Assembly: GCA_036023115.1 (NCBI GenBank)
Contig: JAYKKT010000088.1
Coordinates: 5,789,001-5,853,000 of the forward strand
DNA from: Brasenia schreberi
Lineage: Eukaryota > Streptophyta > Magnoliopsida > Nymphaeales > Cabombaceae
Length of the DNA: 64,000 nt
Direction: 5' to 3'
Within the stretch, counting starts at the first letter, position 1, and every line of letters begins with the position of its first letter. Of this stretch, positions 23,301 through 35,300 are shown in pieces. The position numbers and the translations under genes were made by a program. The notes beneath the pieces are model-generated. The model saw only the letters and a program-made list of their open reading frames with translations. It was not told the origin of the DNA and searched no databases.

Positions 23301-26300
23301 ACATCTAAAAAGTAGAAAATTTTGAAATTAATCAACAAAATATACCAAATTATTAGAAAACAAAATCAACATTAATGATTAAACGCAATCGAATTAATAA
23401 GCTTAAGAAAGTTACAGTTGCTAAACTAAATAAACTGAAACTAATATATTGGTTAAGATTCTTGAGAGTCTTGGGAGTTCAGAATCTTCATATTGCAATA
23501 TAAATACAAAGTTCATACTTCAAACTTAGAGTTCAATTTTAATGTTCCACTCCATAAAACATGGTTCATAGTCAACAAATGCATCACTAGCTTATTGTAG
23601 TGAAGGTCACCGGTCTCATCATTATCGCCACTATCACCATTATCTCCCTCCTCCATAATTGAGTCCTCTTATCCAACACCTTCCACATCATTATCTATAA
23701 TCTCTATTTGTGCATCATCCTCTAAGTTGATAGGGTTCTTTTTCCTCAACCCAATCATTAAGAATATCATATTTCTTTTAGTTAATTTGGTCATATGATA
23801 CCTTTTTTGCCCTTCTTGCATCTCTTGTATTTGTATATAAAGAAAATAAAGAAAGAGTATAATAATATTATATACTTACAAAATGTTAAGGAAAGACGTC
23901 TTGGCATGTAATGAGAGTCAAGTCATGTAAATATGTCCTGTCTTATATTAGTTTGTCATTTTGAGTCTTATGTTTTCTTAGAAATAGTTAATTCTGAGTA
24001 GGGGTAGATTAGGAAATTAAGTTAGAGAGGGTATTAATATGTGATTAGGGTTAGAGAGGAAGGTTAAGCAAGAGAGGGTGACGGCTGCCAGGGAGAAGCC
24101 GATTTTGGGCTTAAGGCAGATTGGAGGCATTAAAATACCTCCAATCTGCCATTCATTGTAAGTTCCTTTTGTTATGTCTATTGAAATGTTTAAGGATGAA
24201 GTTCATTTACAACACAAAATCATTCAAATATATGAATCAACTTATTGTGAGTAAGGATTAAGGATTAACAAATATATTATATTATTACCTTTTCCTTAAG
24301 TTTATATTGTATGCAAAATATACCAAATCACGAAGAAGACAAGTATGCTCCAATCCGTTTCTCTTTTTGTCTGAATTCATTCGAGAAAACTCCAATTTTT
24401 TTTACATCCACTAGAACTACATGTTTTGCTCAATATACGTAACCTCGACAAATTCGGTGTATCTACACCAAACCGAGTGTTTCATTCATCTAAAATAAAA
24501 CATAAGAAGAAGAACTCAAGTCATAATTATTTTAAAATCAAATAATTTATAATTTATCAATAAAAAAATCACCAAGCTGCATCTGGAGTGTAGTTGTATG
24601 GATACTTACTTAGCTCTAAATGGATGTTACACTGAGTAGATGAATCTTGTACAAGGTTAATTACATTCAATATCCTCTTTTTAACCTCTTCATCCTCTAT
24701 CAAGTTGGTAGAAAATCTAACATAGGGATTAAGAAAATATACAAATGCATGCAAATCATGATTAGATAATAAGATTCGTATTGGTTCTTGAAATATTGAA
24801 ATATTGTCCGGTAAGCTAATGGAGTTGGTAGATACTATAATTCGGAGAAAGATGATTTATATCCAATGTTTGCTAGAGATGAAGTGGGTTAGAGAAAAAA
24901 CAAAGAAGATTGAGGATACAAGTTTTAAGTTAATGATATTTAGGAAAGGAAAAGGCTTGAAACATAGCTGGTATTATTATAAATAAAGATTTAAAGGATA
25001 GTGTAGTAGACATACAACGATATGGTGACCGAATCATGATGCTGAAATTAGTGCTAAGAGCACAGGTTTTGAATATAGTTTATAGTTACGCACCCCAAAT
25101 AGGACTAGAATATAATATACAGATGGCTTTTTGGGAGGAGTTAGATAAGGTGATTGAAAGAATTCCATAAAGGGAGATGATTTGTTTAGGAGGAGACTTA
25201 AATGGACATGTCGGTAAGAAGTATTAGGATATCAAGGTATTCATGAAAACTTTGGTTTTGGGGATATAAATGAGGAAGGCAGAGATTTTAAATTTTGTTA
25301 TAACATTTGATCTCTTCATAGTCAATACAATCTTCAAAAAAACGAGATGAACATTTAATTACTTATAAGAGTGACTTATCACAAACACAAATTGGTTATT
25401 TTGTTTGTAGTAAAAAAGATAGATCATGTTATAAAGATTGTAATGTAATTCAAGGAGAAAGTTTAACCACCCAACATCGACTTTTAGTTATGGATTTAGA
25501 GGTGAACAAATAGATAAAGAAGAAAAGAGGACTAAATGGTGGAACCTCAAAAGCGATAAAGAAGGTATATTTAAGCAGAAAGTCCTTCAAGGACATGCTT
25601 GGAATTATGTTGGTACACCTTATGATATGTGAAACAATATAGCTATACATATTAGGAAAGTCGCGAAAGATGTGTTAGGTGAATATAAAGGAGGTGTATC
25701 GGCACAAAATGAAGCTTGGTGGTGGAGTGAAGTGGTGTAAAATAAAATCAAGGCAAAGAGGGCATGCTACAAATTATATTATTTTAAGAAAACTAGTGAA
25801 ACTTTAGAGGTTGATAACAAAGCAAAGAAAGAAGCGAAAAAGACTGTCAATGAAACAAAAACTAAAATTTGGGAGGATTTATATAAAAAAACTCAACTCA
25901 AAATAGGGTGAAAGAGATATTTTTAGGATAGCTAGGGTTAGAGATAAGAAAACTAAGTATCTTAATTTTGTTAGATGTATTAAAGACGATGATGAAAATT
26001 TCTACTGGGAAATGATGATATAAAAATATATGAAAAAACTATTTTTATAAGCTTCTTAATGAAAATAAAGATGTATTATGTTACGAGAGTTAGCCAAATC
26101 AGAAGAGTATATAAACCACAATTTCTACAGACTTATTCAAAAGAATGAAGTCAAAGAGACTTTTAAACATATGAAGGGTTGTAAATCGGTAGGACAAGAC
26201 AATATTCCTGTAGAAGTTTGAAAAATCCTAGGAGAGACAAGAATCACTTAGCTCACATGACTATTTAATGAAATAGGGAGAAACCAAAGGATGTGGGAGG

Positions 26301-29300
26301 AATGGAGAGCGAGTACACTTATATCCATATAGAAGAACAAGAGAGATATTCATAATTGTGCGAATTATTGGGGTATCAAGTTAACGAGTCATACTATGAA
26401 ATTATGGGAAAAAATTATTGAACGTAGGTTAAGACAAGTATCGAGTACAACTGAAAACCAATTTGGATTCATGCCAGGTAGATGTACTGTTAAAGCGAAT
26501 CACCTTTTGAGACGTCTTATGGAAGATTTTAGAGAAAAAAAGAAAGACCTTCGCATGATATTTATTGATTTAGAAAAAACTTACGATAAGGTTCTTTGTT
26601 GAACTTTGAGAAAAAAAGGTATCCCATTGACATACATAAACCTTATAAGAGACATGTACGATGGTGCAAAAACATGTGTGAGGACTCATGAAGGAATGAC
26701 CGACTTCTTTGAAGTTAATATTGGGTTACATCAAGGATCAACTTTAAGTCCATACTTATTTATAATGGTGATTGATACAAACAACAACAACAACTAAGCC
26801 TTTTCCCATACTAGACATTTATAATGGTGATTGATGAGTTAACAAAATATATTCAAGATGAAGTACCTTGGTGTATATTATTTGCACATGACATTGTGTT
26901 AGTGGAGGAGTCTAAAGAAAAAGTTAATAGAAAATTAGAATCATGGAGAGAAACATTAGAAAGTAAAGGCTTGTGACTTGGTAAAACAAAGATTGAATAT
27001 ATGGAATGTAAGTTTGATCATTTGGTTACTTTAGAGGACATAAAAATTAAAATTTACACACATTGCATCTCCAAAATAAAAATTTTAAATGCCTAGGATC
27101 AATTTTTTAGAGTGATGAAAGAATTTATGGAGATGTTATGCATAGAATTAATATAAGTTGGTTAAAATGGAGAGGAGCATAAGGTATTGTTTATGATAAG
27201 AAGATACCATTAAAGTTAAAAGATAAATATTATAGAGCAGCAATTAGACCTGTCATGTTTTATGGTCATGAGTGTTGTGCAGTTAACCATCAACATGTAC
27301 AAAAGATGTCTCTGACAGAAATGAAGATGTTGAGATGGATGAGTGATCATACAAGAAAAGATCGTATACATAAGGAGGTTATTAAAAACAAATTAGGAGT
27401 GACCAATAGAGGATAAAATGAGAGAATATTGTTTGAGATGGTTTGAACATATAGAAATAAGATAAAAGGAAGCACCTGGAAAAAGGTGTGAAAAACTAGA
27501 TTTTAAAAGTATTAAAAGAGGTAAAGGACGACCACAAAAGTGTTGGAAAGAAAAAATAAAGAATGATCTAGCTTATGTTGAGTTTACTGCTAACATGGCA
27601 CATGATAGGACTCTATGGAAACAAAGAATCCATGTAGCCGACCCCGTCTAGTATGGGAAAAGACTTAGTTGTTGTTGTTTGTTATTGCATGCAAATAATG
27701 ATGCATTTGTCGGTTTCAACGTGCATCAATTATCTTTCAAACATTTTTTAGAAATGATCGTTTGTGATCAAGGTTTGCTTCTATTTTTAATTCTGGTTTA
27801 TCCATTGCATCATATATGTATATATAAGGTATACTATACTTATCTTCATTGTCTACCAATCTCATTATCTTAACGAATGGTACAATCATTCTAAAAATGT
27901 GCTTCACTTCTTCTAAAAGTTGGTATTGAAAACAATATCTACTATAGCAATCCTCTTCCTCTTTCTTGACCAACTTATGGAGTTTTATTCATCATATACA
28001 AAGATTTTTTTAATGCACTTTTATGTATGAGAAGACTTTAAACAATAATAACATTCGTAATAAATTGTGTCACTGACACTGGTGTGGATTCTCATCAAAA
28101 GCAATACATACGAGTAATTATAAATAAACTTTGTAACATTTATGTATGGATCAATAGTCTCCTTGACTTCATGTGTTGATCCTTAAGCATTAAGTCTGTG
28201 CAATGTGCAACACATGAGTTCCACACTAAGGATAGTTCGACTTAAGCATTATCATTAATGAATTGAACAACATTTTAAACTCCGTTCATGTAAGGGATCA
28301 CCCTTGCATGGCCAGTCCAAAGCCTCGATAAAGGAGGGTTGCCTTAGAGTTATGACAGCCAGCATGAAACTCTGTTGGACTTACAATGAGTTCTATAAAA
28401 AAACAAAGAATTCATGTAGTCGAGCCCATCTAGTATGGGAAAAGGCTTAGTTGTATTGTATATATCCTCAACATCTTCAAAAATAAGAAGCAAACTATTT
28501 GTAGTTTTATGAATATGGGACAATCATAGGATTTCAAAAAGAATATCTCCTTTAGACGGTAGATCAAGAAGTTTATTAATGATCTACATTTACCATCTTG
28601 AACGATTCATAAGCTTCCACGACTCTCTAAATTCATAACTCTTCATGGGCAATATCAACCCATTTTTGTAGAAATTTACCTTTCCAAAGGTAGGGATCCT
28701 ATAACCCGATTCCATACTAAGATAACATATATCATACTTTGAAAGTAAAATGAATTTACAACATTAAAAGAAAGGCAATTTTCATAAAAGAACTCAACAA
28801 ACTTCAAGTTTATTTTCTCAATTACCTCATTTGAAGCCATAACTGATATAATGCTTGATTGATCTCCAAGAGTCGTACGTGAGGAAAAAATGAATGTGTT
28901 TCATTGTTTATACCTCTTTTAGTTACTATCTCTCATAGTCATTGAGCAAACATGGGTTCTTGTAGTGGAACAAGAACCAACTTCACTGTCATTGCCACTA
29001 AAACCTATATTTTTTTTCATATATAGTCTTTTCATTATCTTCTCAGCTATCTCCTCTTCCTCCTCCTTAGCCAGATCATGCTTTTTTTCACCGTACATTT
29101 CTCGAGAAGCATCTTCAAATTATTGAGACATTTTCCAACCGCCTATTTCTACTCTCTCGTAATCTTTTTCTCTTTGTAGCATCCAAAACTTGTTGAATTT
29201 TATATATTATTGTTTTGGACACTCAATGACAAGCAATACTTCATCTTTTTTGGTTTCCGTAAGATGGTGTTTTACATGAAAACTCTCTCTATTACAAAAT

Positions 29301-32300
29301 AGGTACCTATTCACAAGCCTATTGTTTTCATATACTGGAGTGCAATATTTTCATGCTGCATTGAACTTCGTCAAGCTGAGAAGAGATAAACAATAAGAAG
29401 AGCTTTTGGAAGGTGAGGAATTTCAGAATCTATGCAAAAGGGGGTATGCCATGGATTTGACAAAAATCCTACAATTTTTTAAGAATTTTAGAGAAAAAAA
29501 TTGAGATATCTACAAAATCAAGTAAATAAAATATGAGAAAAGGGTTTGGGAGTAAAGAAAGTTGCCACGAAATCAAGCAAATGAAGTTCCATTATTGCAA
29601 ACATCTCCTAAACAAAAATTTGAAAATATTTTTGTGACTGCATAACAATTCAAGGAAAATGGCAGTTATAGGTGATCATGCTTTCCTTGCCCATTTTGTT
29701 CTTGTTCATCTTGTCAGTTGTCATTAGATTGCAGCAATCATGTATAGCGTGTGCACCCCAACATTGCAAGAGCTATGTTCGCTTTGCTTATATGTTCAGC
29801 ATACCTTTTCTACATGTCCATATTGTCACCTGTTTATGTTTTGGGTGAGGGTGCAATTCCCTCACTATTCTTGTTATCTTAGACTTAGTTTAAGAGGGAT
29901 AACACTATTATTATTCGGGGGAATTTGTATGGAAACTCTAGTTGTAATGATGTTGTTTTGCTTCTTTTCTTTCATTTAATAAATGTTTCTGGGGAAAATT
30001 GTTTATCATGATAAAAGTTTGTGATGGTTAAAATGTGCGTAAGATGGGGCAATTGATAATTTGGGGTTACTGTGTCTTTTCCACCATATGTTTATGGTAC
30101 AGAGCAAGTTTTTCCCTCTTTCATTGTAATATGCTGCTGAAAACTTGAACTCTTTCTTTGCATCAAGCCTTTTAAGCGGTTCATGCTTCATACTTAAACT
30201 TTGATGATTTAGTTTATGGTTGTAAAATATGCCATTTATGTTTCCCTTTGTTTAATTTTGACAGTGGTTGGACCAAATGGTATTGGCAAGTCAACCATAC
30301 TCAAATTAATTGCGGGAGAGCTGCAACCAAGCTCTGGAACAGTTTTTCGTTCAGCTAAGGTACATGTTTCTCTTGTGGTATAATGGAGTTATTGGTTGGC
30401 CTCTTTGGCTTCAGCAGTTGTAGTTCCTGGTTATTTTCTCGACAGTCTTAAAGTCTCAGGAGGGCTTCAGCATTAAAATGAAAATGATATATATTCTTCC
30501 ACTGTATTATAAGAACAGGATAATGGTCTGACCTACAAGGGTTGATATGAAAATGGTTAAACTTGTGAAAAGGAGGATTTTAATTTGATGACTTTGAGGT
30601 TATTTTCAAATTATTGCTGCCATAATTGGGATGTAAAGTATCAGAAAGAAGTTTCTAAAAGTTGCCTATGCTTGTGTTTGTTGTGACGGCTATTTTCTTT
30701 ATCTGTTTTTCCAAAAACCGTTAGCTATTTATTTGTGATTATTTCTAGCTATCGGTGTGAAATGCTTAAACTGGGACATGGAAGCTCTTTAGCATTTGTC
30801 AGTTTCATTGTTTGGGTTGATTTGTGAGGTGGAAGTCGCATTCAATGAATCAATAGTTTGCTCGAAGTAGGCTATATCAATCATCTACTGTGTTTTATCT
30901 CATGATGACTGATAAGCATTCTTCATGTTTTGTAGGTTCGCATGGCTGTTTTCAGCCAGCATCATGTTGATGGCCTTGATTTGTCATCAAATCCACTCCT
31001 ATACCTGATGCGTTGCTACCCGGTAATTTTAATTTGCTTTCCTTTCGGAGCTCTTTGTGCCTTAGATGTGCCTTAACCTCTTTACCTCTTTCTATTATGA
31101 CAAGGTTCTCTGGGCCAAAAATATCAATTACATATTTTGTTTTTGTGCAATGTTATGCTGCAATATGCAGTGCAAAATATGTCAACGTGATGACGTTTAA
31201 CTTTTTTGGAGAGAATCCACGAGTTCAATAGACTACGTTTTGATTTTTCTTAATTAGATTGTTCATTTTCTTAGGAAGTTTATATGTTTTCTTTTGTATA
31301 TAGTTGTGACCTTTTACCATCTCCAGGGAGTGCCTGAACAAAAGCTACGGGCGCACCTGGGTTCATTTGGAGTTTCTGGCAATCTCGCACTTCAACCTAT
31401 GTATACATTGTCGGGTATTTATCTTATAGATCCTGTACTGGACCTGCTCTGCTATTGTCCCGATCAATCCTAACCATTTTGCTTCTTTTTTTTAATAATC
31501 AGGTGGTCAGAAGAGCAGGGTTGCATTTGCTAAGATAACCTTTAAAAAACCACACATCATTTTGCTCGATGAGCCTTCGAACCATCTTGTAAGTGTTGAC
31601 AATCCATTTCATCTGTGTCTTGTACAACATTCGGCATGTATGGCGCTCCTTGAAGTTAAATCCAGGCTTGAGCACCAACTTTGTAACGAACTGTGCACAT
31701 TGTATTATATGTACCAATGCCTGTTGTATCAATATCAATTTTTTATGCAATATAGCTACTTATTATATAAGATTCATATTGGTTCTTGGAATATCGGAAC
31801 ATTATCCGGTAAGCTAATGGAGGTGGTAGATACTATGATTCGTTGAAAGATTCATATTCTATGTTTACAAGAGACAAAGTGGGTCGAAGAAAAAGCGAAG
31901 GAAGTACATTATACAAGTTTTAAATTATGGTACTCAGGTAGGAAAAAGGCTCGAAACGGAGTAGGTATTATCATAAATAAAGATTTAAAGGATAGTGTAG
32001 TAGACATAAAACGATATGGTGACCGAATCATGACATTGAAATTAGTGTTAGGAGCAAAAGTTTTGAATATAGTTTGTGCTTACGCACCCCAAATAGGACT
32101 AGAAGATAGTATAAAGACAGCTTTTTGGGAAGAGTTAGATAAGGTGATTCAAAAGATTCCACAAAGGGAGATGATTTGTTTAGGAGGAGACTTAAATGGA
32201 CATGTCGGTAAAGAGGCATTAGGATATCAAGGTATTCATGGAAACTTTTGTTTTGGGGATATAAATAAAAAAGGTAGGGAGATTTTAAATTTTGCTATGT

Positions 32301-35300
32301 TATTTGATCTCTTTATAGTTAATACAATCTTCAAAAAACGAGATGAACATTTAATTACTTATAAGAGTGGCTTATCACAAACACAAATTGATTACTTTAT
32401 TTGTAAAAAAAAGATAGAGCGTGTTTTAAATATTGCAAGGTAACTCCAGGAGAAAGCTTAACCACCCACCAATGACTTTTAGTTATGGATTTACAAGTAA
32501 AAAAATCAACAAGGAAGAAAATAGTGCATCTAGCTATTCGGACTAAATAGTGGAACCTCAAATGCGAGAAAGAAGCTATATTTAAACATAAAATCCTTGA
32601 AGGAGATGTTTGGAATTATGTTGGTACACCTTGTGATATGTGGAACAATATGGCTATACATATTAGGAAAGTGGCGAAAGATGTGTTAGGCGAATATAAA
32701 GGAGGTGTATCGGCAAAAAAAGAAGCTTGGTGGTGGAGTGAAGTAGTCCAAAATAAAATCAAGGCAAAGAGGGCATGTTACAAATTACATTATGCTAAGA
32801 AAACTAGTGAAACTTTAGAGGCTTATAAGAAAGCAAAGAAGGAAGTGAAAAAGGCCGTCATTGAAGCAAAAGCTAAAATTTGGGAGGATTTATATAAAAA
32901 ACTCAACTCAAAAGAGGGTGAAAGAGATATTTTTAGGATAGCTAGGGCTAGAGATAAGAAAACTAAAGATCTTAATTATGTTAGATGCATCAAAGATGAG
33001 GATGAAAAATTTTCGTACCAAATGATGATATAAGAAATAGATGGAAAAACTATTTTTATAAGCTTTTTAATGAAAATAAATATGTTAGTATTAGCTTAGG
33101 AGAGTTAGCCAATTCAGAAATGTATATAAACCATAATTTCTACCGACGTATTCAAAAGAATGAAGTCAAAGGGGCTCTTTAACATATAAAGGGTGATAAA
33201 TCGGTAGGATCAGACAATATTCCTATTGAAGTTTGGAAAATACTAGGAGAAATAGGAATCACTTGGCTCACAAGACTATTTAATGAAATATGGAGAAACC
33301 AAAAGATGCCCGAGGAATGGAGAGCGAGTACACTTATACCCATATATAAGAACAAGGGAGACATTCAGAATTGTGCGAATTATCGAGTTGTCAAGTTAAT
33401 GAGTCATACTATGAAATTATGGGAAAAAATTATCGAACGTAGGTTAAGACAAGTATCAAGTACAACAGAGAACCAATTTGAATTCATGCCAGGCAAATAT
33501 ATTGTTGAAGCGATTCACCTTTTGAGACGTCTTATGGATTATTTTAGAGCAAAAAAAGAAAGACCTTCACATGATATTTATTGATCTAGAAAAAGCTTAC
33601 GATACGGTACCGATAGAGGTTTTTTAGAGAACCATTAAAAAAGAGGTATCCCATTGACATACATTAACCTTATAAGAGATAGGTACGATGGTGCAAAAAC
33701 ATGTGTGAGGACTCATAAATGAATGACAAACTTCTTTGAAGTTAATATTGGGTTACATCAAGAATCAACCTTAAGTCCGTACTTATTTATAATGGCGATT
33801 GATGAGTTAACAAAACATATTCAAGATGAAGTACCTTGGTGTATGTTATTTCTAGATGACATTGTGTTAGTGGAGTCTAAGGAAAAAGCTAATAGAAAAT
33901 TGGAACTATGGAGAGAGACATTAGAAAGCAGTGGCCTCCAACTTAGTAGAATAAAGACAGAATGTATGGAATGGAAGTTTGATCATTTGGTTACTTCTGA
34001 GGACATAGAAATTAAAATTGGCACATATTACATCCCCTAAAAAGAAAAGTTTTAAATACCTAGGGTCAATTTTTCAGAGTGAGAAGAATTGATGGAGATG
34101 TTATGCATAGAATATTGAAGAATATGCATATTTAGTGTTCTTAGTGTTAGTTTTGTATTTTCTGATATTTGGTAATTATTGTAATTGCCCGGAGTACTAA
34201 AGGCATTTTGGTCACTTTATGATTTACAACCCATTATATAAGGTCTAGACGTTTTGTATTAGGGTTAAGAGGTTGATATTAAGAAAGAGAGAAAGAGAGG
34301 AGGGCGGCCTCGATTGGAGGTTTGCCCCCTCCTCCGATCTCCATATTTCCTCTTCACTTTTTTTCTTCGTGTTTGTGATATTCAATCTCCGCTACATAAT
34401 CACGTTTTCCAACATGGTATCAGAGCCTAAGAGAAGAGAGGATTTCCACTAGAGAAGTTGTGTTGATCAACGAAAGTGGGAGGGGATAGTGTGAAAGTAG
34501 GAGAGAAAGAGAAATAAAAGAGGTGATCAATTTTTTTGGGGCCATGGCTGTGGTGGAGAACGCTGGAGTCGATTTGCGAGTGAATGGCGGATCGTGGTCA
34601 GAGGATGTCTCGGCTAATGGGTTTGAGAAGGTGGCTTCGGACTCGTCCTCCTTCGCAAATGATCAAGAGTAGACTAAGTTAAAACAGTTCTCCTGTTTGG
34701 GGGAAGTGGGTTTGCATCCATCGAACGACACTCTACACAATGCTGACCTCATATTGGACGTTCCACAGAGGTTATCGCCGGCCACGACCAATCTCGAAGA
34801 AAGGAATGCATGAGGGTCTGGTTGTCGCACATAAGCATCGATTAAACGGTCTCGAGTTACTCGAGAATGGGGATATAGGTGCTGAAGTTGGTTGTATGAT
34901 GATGGATATGGAGGACGAAGCAGATTGTGAAGTGTTGGATACTTCGTTGTCCTCTGAAGATGCTGAAGCTGAGCATGAATTATGTATATTCTCCAGCAAG
35001 TCCGAGAGCTCCTTATTTGAGCAGAGTACTAGCGGACTCTGCAGCTTAAGTGGTCAGCGTGCAACGCAACCAGAATCTTGTAAAGACTAGTCACCCTCAT
35101 GTCAGCCCTCGAGTTGTCCATCCCAGTTACAACACAATTTGTCTGAAGGAAACCTGAATGAGAACCCTCAATCGCATCAACAAATTGAAAACCGCCAGCT
35201 CCAAGCCCTAGACTTCCAGATAGTCAAAGTCAAGGATCACACGAGCATGGTGAATGTATAAATGCTGATGATGACACCAATGCTGAGAGCAAGGAAAGTG

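Larger units (their letters stand above)
9909..30264 (+). other. giant 20.4-kb ABCF3 intron
   Basis: Exon 7 ends with the first base of a Met codon and exon 8 (30265) completes it before [10 protein letters not shown], so this is one intron of 20,356 bp with strong sites (gtaagt ... ttttgacag). It contains three hAT copies, several RTE LINEs, two LTRs and smaller insertions, annotated separately. 9909-10224 and 29345-30264 hold nothing I can identify. Confidence 0.93.

Noticed and set aside
31562..31846. 94-codon frame overlapping ABCF3 exon 11 as alternative coding
   Set aside because: It runs through the donor gtaagt into intron and LINE sequence. The protein family requires splicing to exon 12.
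34740..35090. 116-codon open frame as an independent gene
   Set aside because: It lies wholly inside the LTR-bracketed cargo element, has broken continuations on both sides and no supporting family match.
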